Of a stretch of DNA of 64,000 bases, positions 44,522 through 54,989 are shown piece by piece. Where the stretch lies: the NCBI GenBank assembly GCA_022495995.1, contig JAFEMH010002079.1:124001-188000 (forward strand), given 5' to 3'. Within the stretch, counting starts at the first letter, position 1. Each line of letters opens with the position of its first letter. Under the pieces are notes generated by a model. The model had not been told where the DNA came from. It saw only the letters and a program-made list of their open reading frames with translations, and did no database searches. This stretch comes from Adenophora triphylla var. japonica (taxonomy: Eukaryota > Streptophyta > Magnoliopsida > Asterales > Campanulaceae). The translations under genes and the position numbers were made by a program.

Positions 44522-45535
44522 TCTCACCAACCCCGACCGTCAACATAAGCCCGGATTTCGCCCACTAAACGGCAACTCAAACACCTACCGTCATCGTAAG
44601 CCCGAATTTTGCTCACTAAACGGCAACTCAAACACCAGCCGTCAACGTAAGCCCGGATTTCGCCCATTAAACGGCAACTCAAGCACCGGTCGTCATCGTA
44701 AGCCCGGATTTTGCCCACTAAGCGCAACTCGAGCAAGGCGCCGTCATCGTAAGCCCGAATTTTGCCCGCTAAATGGCAATTCAACCTGGTAGTCGACCGT
44801 AAGCCCGAATTGTGGCCGTCGCCCAGCTAGCGGCAACTCGAAACACCGGCGTCGGCCGTCGCGTCATCGTAAGCCCAAATTTCGCCACTAACTGACGGCC
44901 AGCTCAAGCACTTAGGCCATCGACGTAAGCCCATGGTTCGCCACTAAACGGTAACTCAAGCAGATGCCGTCATCGCCGTAGCTCCTGGATATCGCCCACT
45001 AGCAGCGGCTCTGAGCACCGAGCCAGAGCCTACGTCATCGTAAGCCCCGATTCGCCCACTAAATGGCAACTCGAAGCACGGCCGTCATCGTAAACCAATT
45101 TTGCCCACTAAACGGCAAGGCTCAAACACTGCCGTCACGTCGTGGCCGAATTTTGCCCAGCTGAGCAGCCTTCCCGAACACGGCCAATGCGTGTGGCCAA
45201 TTTTCGCCCTCTAGCGTAACTCGAAAGCACCGGCCGTCAACGTAAGCCCGGATTTCGCCCACTAAACGGCAACTCAAGCACCGGCCGTCATCGTAAGCCC
45301 GAATTTCACCCACTAAACGACAACTCAAACACCGGCCATCATCGTAAGCCCAGATTTCGCCCACTAAATGGCAACTCAAGCACCGACCGTCATCGTAAGC
45401 CCGGATTTCACCCACTAAACGACAACTCAAACATCGGCCGTCATCGTAAGCCCAGATTTCGCCCACTAAACGGCAACTCAAACACCGGCCATCAACGTAA
45501 ACCCGAACCTCACCCACTAAACGGTGAAACAGGCG
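44522..45535 (+). repeat. 51-bp tandem array (about 20 copies)
   Basis: The monomer contains CCGTCATCGTAAGCCCGGAT and CGCCCACTAAACGGCAACTC. 51 is 17 codons, which explains a long minus-strand reading frame. Copies at 44530-44760 and 45230-45520 are regular. From 44780 to 45225 copies are ragged, with CGAG, CGG and GGC insertions. Confidence 0.9.
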
Positions 45536-46215
45536 CAAAAAGGAGCCAGTACCTCCAAGCCCAAATCCCAAGGCACAAAACGCCTCCAAAACGCCAAACG
45601 ATGAATCAACTACCGGCCATCAAAGTAAGCCCGAAGTCACCTTCTCAGCGGACAAAGCCCCTACGAGGCCACATATCCCAGCATTCAAAGAAAGGAACAC
45701 CGGCAAGGAATCATAGTAAATTGAACTTTCCCCCAGCGGATAAGCGTGAGGCTAAGTGAGGCATCGCGCCTCTCGCAATCACTGCAAAGCACTGAGAGTA
45801 GCCACACGCTCGCAAATCGAACCCGAGAGTCAGAAGACAAATCAAGTCCTCATACATGACATACCTCCTGCCCGAAAGGCTTTAAATCACTTAGTCCAGA
45901 AGATTGCATAAATTAGCCAAAGTACTATCTCCAGTCCGGAAGGCTTTAAATCACTCGGTCCGGAGGACCGTACAAACCTCCCAAACTACTATCTCCAGTC
46001 CGGAAGGCTTTAAATCACCTAATTCGGAAAATCGTAAAATTTCCATCTCAGGACGCCACCATGTCCTCGCAATCGACCTCGGCGGTCACCATATCCTTAG
46101 GGCACCACCATGCCCTCGCATCATCTTAGGATGGGACACGTCCTCCTACACCACAAACCATCTTCTCGTAAGATTAACCGATCTTCTCGTAAGATTACCC
46201 ATCTTCTAGTAAGAT
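45536..46215 (+). repeat. Spacer with 64-bp and 21-bp repeats (D)
   Basis: About three copies of a 58-64 bp unit (45864-46040) contain CCGGAAGGCTTTAAATCACT. One has the inverted repeat CGGTCC-GGA-GGACCG. At 46150-46210 three 20-21 bp units carry ATCTT-CTCGT-AAGAT hairpins. GACC-TCGGC-GGTC occurs at 46076. Confidence 0.75.
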
Positions 46216-47457
46216 CACACACCCAGGACGCCTCCACGTTCTTACCACCGACCTATACGGTCACCCAGGACGCCTCCACGTCCTTACCATCGACCTATAC
46301 GGTCACCCAGGACACCTCCACGTCCTTACCACCGACCTATACGGTCACCTAGGACACCTCCACGTCCTTACCCTCGACCTATACGGTCACCCGGGGACGC
46401 CACCACGTCCTTACCACCACCGACCTATACGGTCGCGGGACGCCTCCACGTCGCACCATCGGCACATATGGTCACCCAGGACACCTCCACGTCCTTACCA
46501 TCGACATATACGGTCACCCAGGATGCCTCCACGTCCTTACCATCGACCTATACGATCACCCAGGATGCCACCACGTCCTTACCATCGACCTATGCGGTCA
46601 CCCATGACGCCTCCACGTCCTTACCATCGACCTATGCGGTCACCCAGGATGCCTCCACGTCCTTACCATCGACCTATGCGGTCACCCAAGACGCCTCCAC
46701 GTCCTTACCATCGACCTATGCGATCACCCAGGACGCCTCCACGTCCTTACCATCGACCTATGCGGTCACCCAGGATGCCTCCACGTCCTTACCATCGACC
46801 TATACGATCACCCAGGATGCCTCCATGTCCTTACCATCGACCTATACGGTCACCTAGGGCACCTCCACGTCCTTACCATCGACCTATACGATCACCCAGA
46901 ACGCCTCCACGTCCTTACCATCGACCTATACGGTCACCCAAGACGCCTCCACGTCCTTACCATCGACCTATACGGTCACCCAGGACGCCTCCACGTCCTT
47001 ACCATCGACCTATCCGGTCACCCAGGACGCCTCCACGTCCTTACCATCGACCTATACGGTCACCCAGGACGCCTCCACGTCCTTACCATCGACCTATACG
47101 ATCACTAGGACGCCTCCACCTCCTTACCATCGACCTATACGGTCACTCAGGATGCCTCCACGTCCTTACCACCGACCTATACGGTCACTCAGGACGCCTC
47201 CACGTCCTTACCACCGACCTATACGGTCACCCAGGATGCCTCCACGTCCTTACCATCGACCTATACAATCACTCATGACGCCTCCACGTCCTTACCATCG
47301 ACCTATACGATCACCCAGTACGCCTCCACGTCCTTACTATCGACCTATACGGTCACTCAGGATGCCTCCACGTCCTTACCATCGACCTATACGGTCACCC
47401 AGGACGCCTCCACATCCAACCATCGACCTATACGGTCACCCAAGACACCACCACGTC
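46216..47457 (+). repeat. 42-bp tandem array (about 29 copies)
   Basis: The monomer is CCCAGGACGCCTCCACGTCC followed by TTACCATCGACCTATACGGTCA. 42 is 14 codons, so long frames on the plus strand are artefacts. Each unit keeps GACC-TATAC-GGTC or a variant (GACC-TATGC-GGTC). Confidence 0.95.
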
Positions 47458-47535
47458 CTCACAGTCGACCTCGGCGGTCACACGACACTTCAGGGCACCA
47501 TCACGCCCGCATACACTCACAATTTCACGTCCTCT

Positions 47536-47578
47536 GAACTACGACCAGGCTTGATTCCCGCTAGGGATACGTAGGAAT
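47536..47578 (+). other. Hairpin block 2 (element D)
   Basis: GAACTACG, CAGGCTTGATTCCC, GCTA, GGGATACGTAGG: inner stem TCCC/GGGA, outer stem CTACG/CGTAG. It is followed by GACC-TAAAC-GGTC at about 47602. The polypurine tract CGAGGGGCTTC is at 47739-47749. Confidence 0.6.
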
Positions 47579-47945
47579 CCTATCACAGGGTCCAACCAAC
47601 TGACCTAAACGGTCACACAACAGGACACCGCCATGTCCTCACGCACCGACCTACACGGTTACTTCCTCTCCCAGCACGTGATCCAGATCAGGACCCTTAT
47701 CTTATCGACGACCCCACTTCCTCCGTAAGTGACGTCGTCGAGGGGCTTCTGTAAGTACCCCAATCAGGATCACCCTCTTCCGAGCACACGGGAAACACCG
47801 CAGACTCACAAACGCAGTCTCGAAGACCCGTGACATTCAAGACCCTCAAAAAACCCCAACCAAACCAAGGGAGGAACCTTTCTGGGACAAAGAAGCACAA
47901 AAGGACTTCAGAAGAAATTTTTCAGAAAATTGGAAAAGTAAATGT

Positions 47946-48225
47946 GGTCCGTACGGACCTCTTTATTTTAATGATTACTGAATCCTCTTAAAGTCCAAGT
48001 TATTCCCTCAAATCCCGGGAATAATAATTACTCAGCTGCATGGTTGGTCCGTACGGACCTTATTGCATGCAAGGTTGGTCCGTACGGACCTTATTGCAAC
48101 CAGACACCATCATTGCTGAATCTTCTTAAAGTCCACATATTTCCTCAAATCGAGGAAAACCAAAAACTTGGATTACCTGTAAGGTCCGTACGGACCTTAT
48201 TGCACAAATTTGAGTACTATAAATA
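47946..48225 (+). promoter_or_regulatory. LTR D promoter: four GGTCCGTACGGACC palindromes plus TATA box
   Basis: Perfect copies lie at 47946-47959, 48046-48059, 48077-48090 and 48183-48196. The last extends to an 18-bp palindrome AAGGTCCGTACGGACCTT. TATAAATA lies at 48218-48225, 20 bp further. Related imperfect copies precede aORF1 of the same element. Confidence 0.75.
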
Positions 48226-48504
48226 GAGGGCTCCCCCTCCCTCATTTCACACATCTCCCTCTTCTCTCCTCTCCCCCCAGCCTTCTGACACCCCTCTAAG
48301 TCCTCTCGAGGCACTCCCGGCCCCTTTCGGATCATTCCGAGGCCTTTCGAGCTCCTTTGTGGTGCTCCGAAGCCTCTTCGAGCGCTCTCGTGAAGCTCTC
48401 ACACTGCCCCGAGGCACTCTTGAGGTACTCTGAGGCCCCTCGTGGTACTCCGAGGCCTTGCCTGGTCTTTCCCGAGGCGTCCCGACTCTTTCCGAGTCAA
48501 ATCG

Positions 48505-48660
48505 GCAACTCGAACGCACGCCGAAACTCTGCCCAAGTGACTCTTTCCATCCCAACGCACGCTGAAACTCTGCCTGAGTGATCCCTGCGATCCCAACGCA
48601 CGTTGAACCTCTGCCCGAACGCAACCTTGAATCCCAACGCACGCCGAAACTCTGTCCGAA
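48505..48660 (+). repeat. Tandem repeat in transcribed part of LTR D
   Basis: Four copies, 41-45 bp apart, of a unit with AACGCACGCTGAAACTCTGC. The function is unknown. It lies downstream of the TATA box, in a place comparable to the hairpin chain of LTR C. Confidence 0.75.
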
Positions 48661-49224
48661 GACAACCGGCTCATCCCGAAGCAATCCCGGTCCGTACTGA
48701 AACACTATTCCATCCTCAAACACTATTCCCCAGCAGAAGACAGACACGAACCAACATTGGTAAGGCTTCCTTCCATTACTATTTCAATAAAGTAGTGTAC
48801 AATGTAGACATCCGACACAACATGCATTTTTAAAAGCACATATACACACACACACAACAGTTAAAGAATATAAGGGGTACCGAAAGACTCATTTTTACGA
48901 GGCGACTCGGGTGAGCTCTAATATTCTAATATTCTCTTCCCGAGGAGTCATCTGACCTCCGAACTCAAAAATCTCATCACACAAAAAATAGTTTATTTTT
49001 AAACTGATGCCCTTTTTCAATGTTTTGGGCTTAATAAAAATGGTATGGCGACTCTACAAGAAAAACACAGCGAGACACCTCCAACGCAAAACGGAACGAG
49101 CCAGATGCCGGGGCATGATCGCGCTGCCTATCGGATTCGAGCGATTTCCCGAACGCGAACGCATCCACAAATGCGAGATGTGCCGGGGCCAAATCCGCGC
49201 GCGAGCCGGATCCGGGTAATTTCA

Positions 49225-50156
49225 GCAGGTTTCTTCCTAAACTGTGGGAGATAATAGTGCTGATGGAGCTGGTCCAAGTGGAGGTGGTGGTGGAGATGCC
49301 AGTGGTCTTTCTTTGCAGATATTCTTGAAGGTCTTTGCCACAGATGCTGGAGATGAAGAAGGGGAAGAACAGGAGGAAGAAGAAGCTGATGATGAGCAAG
49401 AAGAGTAAACCTTGTTTGCAGGTTCATGTTTCCGCTCTTTTGGTTATGGTATTTTTTGTGGTTGAAACATAATTTACTTTTATGTTTTTATTAGGAACAT
49501 GTTTTAATACTTTGGTGGTTTGCTTTATTTGGTTTGTTTTATTTGCTTTTGGTTTAAAATTTTAGGATTGTTTGAACATGAAGTAGCTTAGTAACTTTGG
49601 TTTATCTTTGGTACTTTAGGTTGCTATTTGTTTGGAAAATATGTTTTGATAACTAGTATTTTTGTGATAAATCATTGTGGTTGTTAATTCCTTGATTATG
49701 GGGGAGATGATAACTATGAAGTTACTCTGTTATGGCTAAATTTTTCTTACAGGGATCAACACTTTAGATTTTGGAAAGAAATTATAAATTATGGGGGAGA
49801 TTGTTAGTACAGACTGTGGGTGTTACCACATGTGCTATCACTGGCAGTTGGGTGTTACCCAAACTGGAATGATTTGTAATTTAATAATTCTTTCCATATT
49901 ATTTTATATCTTAATGTCTAATATTATTTGCAATATATTTGTGTTTGTTGGTCTATATTTCGGGTTAATACATGGTTGGATTAATTGCTAGAAACAAGGA
50001 AGAAGTTGTTGAAGGAGTTATTCGTAAATGGGAGATTTACGGATAACTTTGCTTGGTCCATAATATTTGTTGATAAAAGAAAAACGTGTGAAGACCAAGT
50101 CTTGGAATTGTTGCTGATTATTAGAAGAGTACAATGGCAAGAAAGCAAGAGAGTAC
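49225..50156 (+). mobile_element. Remnant resembling the 3' end of a Ty1/copia Sirevirus
   Basis: A short acidic open tail (about 49247-49408) ends in a glycine-rich part and many E and D residues before TAA. AT-rich noncoding DNA follows. Two copies of a purine tract ATGGGGGAGA are found (49698-49707 and 49791-49800). The second is followed by TTGTTAGTACAG, which looks like an LTR start at 49802. Repeated GGGGGAGA tracts before the 3' LTR are described for Sireviruses. The LTR would be cut at 50157 by element E. Only the purine tracts and LTR-like start support this. Confidence 0.4.
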
Positions 50157-51162
50157 TGTAGCGTTGTGAGGAAAAAGAAAGGAAAAATGATTTTATCTTT
50201 CCTTTTCATTTTTGAGTCGCCACCTATATTATTCGGTTGGAGAAAATAGGAAAAACATTTTGAAAAAGATTTGGGTTCGGGGCTTAGGTTATGAAATGGG
50301 TAGGTCAAGGAGCATCCATTTCACCCAATCCGGAGATCGGTCTTGCTAAAGAAAAGAGAGGTTTTCAAAAAAAGGAAAAATGATTTTTTTAATATTATAA
50401 ACAAAGGTCCATTTAACGGGGTTAAACGGAATGTAGGATCGATTGCTTCGAGACCGTCTCCATGATTTGGAGAGGCTCTAGGCCGATCCTAGATTCTATG
50501 GACTTATACCACTCTAACAATCAATTAAAAAGGGATTTAGGAATTACCTTGCGTGAGGTGATTTGGGCAGAGTTTCGACTCAAGTTTAGAGTCGACTCTT
50601 GACACGGACAGAGCTTCGCCTCGGTCCTTGACTTGGAGCTTGATGCTTGTTTATCAACAAGGTTGACAAACAAACTATGAGGTGAGTTTTTAGGGTGATT
50701 TCGTAGGATTCTTTCAAGGAGAGAAACCAACAAAATGTGTGTGTTGTGAAAATTCCTGGACCTCTTGAACCTTGGAAGTCACCAAGTATTTATAAGGGTT
50801 GGGGAAGTGTTAAAGATGAGATCAAACACTTCAAGATGGTTCCAGACTCCCAATTCTATTGGTTGGCCGGAGAGATAAAGTTTTATCCCGAAAAGAGGTT
50901 GAAATCGACGAGGGAACTGTCATCTGCAATCTGCAGAAGGGGGATATCTCGCGCGAGACACGCCATCTCGCGGCGAGATATTACTCCTGTGGACAGTTTT
51001 GTCCTTTCCTCGTTATCTCGTATGCAGTTTAGTCCCAAACTAACGGTGGTTAGTCAAAACTTAACGAAACATGACGAAATGGTGGATTTCTACTTCTTGA
51101 CTCAAAGCGAGACTTAGAGTGGTATAAGTATGTTCCGATGTGTTCAGAATGGGGTGTCTACA
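50157..51162 (-). repeat. 3' LTR of element E
   Basis: On the minus strand it starts TGTAGACACCCC right after the purine tract. The end is placed at 50157 because TGTAG...CTACA forms matching termini; the end is less certain than the start. TATAAATAC lies at 50786-50794 (minus). The palindrome TCTCGCGCGAGA (50947-50958) and ATCTCGC-G-GCGAGAT (50965-50979) are upstream of it. TGGCGACTC is at 50214-50222. Confidence 0.75.
50786..50979 (-). promoter_or_regulatory. LTR E promoter: ATCTCGCGCGAGAT-type palindromes plus TATA box
   Basis: Two palindromes (50945-50960 and 50965-50979) lie about 150-185 bp upstream of TATAAATAC on the minus strand. The same sequence precedes both antisense genes of this element. 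Confidence 0.7.
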
Positions 51163-51175
51163 GAGCCCCTCGGCG
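51163..51175 (-). other. Polypurine tract of element E
   Basis: On the minus strand the tract CGCCGAGGGGCTC lies directly before TGTAGAC. It matches the tracts of A and D. Confidence 0.75.
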
Positions 51176-51249
51176 ACATGTCTTATGAAAGAAGTCATGT
51201 CGACGATAGAAAAGACATCATTCTGAACATCGGGATGGTCGGGCCGCAC

Positions 51250-51296
51250 GGCTTCCTACGTATCTCTATCTGAGAATAAGACCATGACGTAGTTCG
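51250..51296 (-). other. Hairpin block 2 (element E)
   Basis: On the minus strand: GAACTACG, then ATTCTC-AGATA-GAGATACGTAGGAAGCC. The inner stem TCTC/GAGA differs from TCCC/GGGA of C and D by a paired change. The outer stem is conserved. Confidence 0.6.
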
Positions 51297-51522
51297 ACTC
51301 CAAAACACGAAAAGGCTGCTTTAAGTATTTTGAAAATCATTTTTTGAAAATCGAGGAGATTTTATTTTTGAAAAGGTAAATTCATACTGAGGAATCAAAT
51401 CAAGACCCAATTCAGAATATACCTACACAATGAAGATTCGCACATGCTGGGCTCAGCTGCGGTAACTATGTTAGAAAACAAAGGCTTACCTGTCCGGTCC
51501 TCTGAGTCCTGTTGGTTTTGTG

Positions 51523-51755
51523 ACGATTCACCTTTCTGGGCTCCGAATCGGGCTTTTAGGTTTGACGATCCACCTGTTTGGGCATTGGACCGAGCTTTTC
51601 TGATAACGATCCACCTGTTTGGGCGTTGGATCGAGCTTTTTCTGATGACGATCCACCTGTTTGGGCGTTGGACCGGACTTTTCTGATGACGATCCACCTG
51701 TCTGGGCGTTGGACCAGGATTTTTCTTTGATGATTCACCTTTCTGGGCTCTGAAT
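51523..51755. repeat. 41-44 bp tandem repeat (about 5 copies)
   Basis: The unit contains ACGATCCACCTGTTTGGGCG and TTGGACCGAGCTTTTCTGAT. The outer copies are diverged (GATTCACCTTTCTGGGCTC). It is far smaller than the arrays of A, C and D. Confidence 0.85.
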
Positions 51756-51981
51756 CATGTGGATTGAGTTGATCTTTGGACAACTCGGTTTTCGGGCGAC
51801 TGGTGCCGTACCGGGCGATCGTGCGCATGTCACGTTTGGCTCATTCCGTGTCTTGCGATGCCGATTTTCCACGTTTCCCTGCTAGTTTATCATTTCCAAG
51901 GGTAAATGTGTCAAAATTTTGAATTTTGACGTTGCGTAGACGCTTATTGTCGAGGACAATTTGGTCATTTTCCAGAAGGTA

Positions 51982-52038
51982 TATCTCACCGCGAGATAAG
52001 ATATACCGCGCGAGATATGTACTGTCGGGGCATATAAA
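51982..52038 (+). promoter_or_regulatory. Putative promoter of aORF2 (E): decayed palindromes plus TATA box
   Basis: TATCTC-ACCGC-GAGATA (51982-51998) and ATATACCGCGCGAGATAT (52001-52018) are close relatives of the E palindrome. TATAAA at 52033-52038 is 148 bp upstream of the ATG at 52186. Confidence 0.65.
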
Positions 52039-52185
52039 CAGCAGCTCTTGCTTATTTTGAAAACATCCCTCTCAAAATTTCTCTCCCTAGCTCGAGCCAA
52101 AGTCTTTTTCTTTGTGATTTTTCGTGGATTTGCTTGGTATCTCTCCCTCCCAATCACTTTCCAATCCTTTTTCCCTCCATAATCC

Positions 52186-54442
52186 ATGGCTCAAGAACAA
52201 AGGAATCCGATTTTGGGGAGCTATTTGCTAGGGAAGGATTACCCTCGCGATGATCTTACCTTCGATAGGCACGCGCACATTTCTACCGCTGTTCGGGAGG
52301 GCTTGGTAAGAGCTTCTTTCTCAACTCTTTGATTCTTGTATTGCATTGAGTTTGAATTTCCTTTCCCATGAATTCAAAATTTCATCAATGGCTTTTGTTC
52401 TTGTTCATGCCTAGAACTAGGTTCCTTCTTGCATGCGTCGATTTTGTGTGTTTCTTTGGATGATTGTTGTTGCATGGCGTGTGTATGAGCCTCCTACATA
52501 TCATGGATTGTAGGAGAGGTTGATTCGGATCACGAATGACATTCTTGGGCAAGCTTTTCTTGTACGCACGCCAAGTGTTTGATGAAATGCCTCAATGAAA
52601 AATTTCTTCTATTTCACTGGTTTTTTGACATGGAATGATTTCTAATGTTGCCCTCTCTGTTTTTCCTCTGTTTTGCAGTCGTATAAGTCAACGAAGAATT
52701 GCCGAGGGAGCCCGAAAATGGCTAAGGAGGTGTGGGACAAGATTAAGGACCTTGATGGCGTTCGGGATAGGGTGGCCCAAACGGGTCTTCTGACTTTTGT
52801 TGACAATCTCCGGGGAATACGGCGGACTCCCCAAGTTCTCCAGGCTATTCGGGAGAGGTGGTGGGACACTACCCACACCGTTCATTTGCGCTTCGGGGAA
52901 GCGACTATGACTCAGGCTAATTTTACGCTATCACGGGGTTAGAGTTCATCGGCGATCCCCTGCGAAGTTTTCGGGTTATAGGCACGAGGTCCAGTTGTGT
53001 GGAGGCGGTTGATCGGTTTCGTCCCTAACAAGGTTAAGGGATTTCTTCTTGGGCGACACCCCTCCGGCGTCGAGATTGAGGCCTACTCGGAGAAGCCAAA
53101 TATACACACTGATCGGTTGGTGAGGGTGCCCTGCAGTATATTCTTTACGAGACTATTTTTGCGAACCACTCTTCTACGGCCCGTCTTTCTGTTACGTTTG
53201 TTAGTTGATCTGGATGAGGTGAGCGGCTATGATTGGGGCTCAGCGGGGCGGCCTCTTGCTACCACGCCATGGATGAGGCATGTAGGAATACCAAGGATTC
53301 CTGTCGGGGTATTCTTATGCACAGGAGGTATGCCTTTTGATTACATTTTACGCTCTTTGTCTGTATGCTCTGTCTGTGTTTCATACTGAATTTGATCTGT
53401 TTTCTTTGTGTAGATATGGGGCTATGCTGTTCTTGGGCTGTATAGATTTGAGTTGGAGAGCCGGGCCCCTTTGTTTACGAATATCAGGAGGTGGAGCCAC
53501 CCAAATCGGACCGTTGATGAGGAGGAGGACCAGGATTGGACCCTGACGGTGGCGGAGGCACGGGCTATGTTGGATACCTTCGAGTATGAGAGGTTGGGCC
53601 TATATCCCTGGACCCTGTTGGAGCGGGAGGTACACCGTGCTTGGGATGCTACTGCGATGCAGAGGATGCTGGCATCTTTGGAGGGAGATACCATGTATCT
53701 CGGTGAGCGGGTCTTCCCACAGCATGGCCGGGGTAGACTATCATACAGGGTGCCAGCGGATCCACCGAGGGCGATGTATCCCACCCACCCCATTCCAGAG
53801 GATGATTATGCAGGTCTTCTGGCGGGTGATGCGGTGACGACTTGCGTGATCGCCGGAGCTTCTTACGCGGAGTTTCTGCCACGGTTGATGGGTCCCCTCC
53901 TGGTGGGGGATAGGCGATCACATGCTCGTGGATCCGCCTGCGCCACGCTTCGGGTTCCTCGGCCCTAGCACTTCCTCCCAGGCTACAGGTTCTCTGCCTT
54001 TTGCCCCCGACTACGGCCCTTTGACCTACACGTACATGATGGGGAGCATGCCAATGGTGGGGCATATCCCGTCTCCTGATCAGATTCCCGAGGGTTACCG
54101 CCTCCCGGCTGATGTTTCTTCGGTATGTTTCTGTCTGTATTGTCTCTCGTACTCGTCCATATAAGTGTATATGTCCGACTTTTTCTGAGCATTTTCTTTT
54201 CCTTTTGTTGTCAGGTCACTCTGTCCGCGGCCGATTATAATTGTGGAGCGACCAAGATGGCGGGACTGATGGCTCTGGTGTCGGATCTGTCCGAGAGGCT
54301 GTTCCACAAGGCTTCTTTGGCGGCCTCGATGGTGGCCTCGGCGGTGACCCCTACTTGCGGAGCCAAGAGATCGAGGAGGGATGGCAGCCCTCGTGGCGGT
54401 GATGGCGGAGGTGCTGGCGGCTTGGGCGATTTGATGGCGTGA
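52186..54442 (+). pseudogene. aORF2 of element E: four-exon PMD gene antisense to gag-pol
   Basis: Exons read 52186-52305, 52679-53327, 53413-54122 and 54215-54442, with GT-AG introns of 373, 85 and 92 bp. The start MAQEQRNPILGSYLLGKDYP follows the TATA box. The PMD core appears as ERWWDTTHTVHLRFGEATMT, then AITGLEFIGDPL after a one-base loss in a T run near 52923. LDEVSGYDWGSA matches the PMD GYSWGSA motif. Exon 3 has GDTMYLGERVFPQHGRGRLS, and exon 4 ends in a basic, glycine-rich tail. A second frame change lies near 53910. The last two intron positions match those of A, and one is shared with D. Apart from small indels it is nearly complete. PMD proteins of Arabidopsis (MAIN, MAIL1) affect silencing and transcription; the function of this copy is unknown. 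Confidence 0.75.
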
Positions 54443-54793
54443 TCCCCTCCTTTTCCCTTTTTATCTGATTTCTGATGATTGTATATATTGGCCGGGTGGG
54501 CCCAGACAATTTTTCTTTTCTTTTGATACCTGTTAGGAACAAGTAGGTAGCACAAACAATGGTTTTTATTAACCCCTAATCCTAGGTCTAAATAGTTAGT
54601 TAATTAACTTTCTCGACTTTCCATGTTTTTGGAAACGGAATGGAATGGCCGTTAGGCCACAATTTTGAGCCTTCATCTTGGTGTTTTTACTGCATGTTAT
54701 GAACTGTACACACAGGTTTTTCGAGACTTGCTTTGTCAAGTCGGGGCTAGATTGTTGTTTGAGCGTAAGCTGTTCTTTGTTTTGCCGTAGGGA

Positions 54794-54890
54794 TATCTCG
54801 CGCGAGATAAGGTGTCTCGCACGAGACATGCTAGTCAGGCAGAGATCTCTTCTTTTCGGAATAGGATTTTGTCAGTTTTCCCTATAAAAT
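54794..54890 (+). promoter_or_regulatory. Putative promoter of aORF1 (E): perfect 16-bp palindrome plus TATA box
   Basis: TATCTCGCGCGAGATA (54794-54809) is perfect. TGTCTCG-CA-CGAGACA (54813-54828) is a second copy in which A/T at one pair has become G/C on both sides. TATAAAAT is at 54883-54890, about 100 bp upstream of the ATG at 54990. Confidence 0.75.
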
Positions 54891-54989
54891 AACCCTGTAG
54901 TCCGGCCAGATACCTCATTCTAGCCTTTCAAACTCTAGAGATATTCTGTTGGGGTGAAACTCTTGTCTTCTTCTTCAACCCTACGATCC

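Larger units (their letters stand above)
37258..49224 (+). mobile_element. Element D: 5'-truncated Tat element with 3' LTR
   Basis: It starts inside protease directly after the terminal CA of LTR C. It has linker, integrase, block 1, both antisense genes, 51-bp and 42-bp arrays, block 2, polypurine tract and a distinct LTR ending at 49224. RT and RNase H are deleted near 39026. The promoter palindrome GGTCCGTACGGACC shows that it is a different family from A and C. Confidence 0.8.
47750..49224 (+). repeat. 3' LTR of element D
   Basis: It starts TGTAAGTACCCC after the polypurine tract and ends GGGTAATTTCA. It has four perfect GGTCCGTACGGACC palindromes, a TATA box, a 41-45 bp tandem repeat, a CA tract (about 48841-48855), the U5 block and TGGCGACTC (49046-49054). 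No primer site follows, so it is a 3' or solo LTR end. Confidence 0.9.

Noticed and set aside
44524..45589. Minus-strand frame with repeated CLSCRLVGEIRAYDDGR
   Set aside because: It reflects the 51-bp satellite (17 codons). It breaks where the array is ragged.
46468..47574. Frames with repeated TSLPSTYAVTQDAS or PPRPYHRPIRSPR
   Set aside because: A 42-bp satellite (14 codons per unit) with open frames by period. No independent evidence of coding.
49031..49427. Minus-strand frame with a hydrophobic start (LLFFPFFISSICGKD)
   Set aside because: It overlaps the LTR end and the complement of an acidic GA-rich tail, which gives Leu/Phe/Ser runs by composition.
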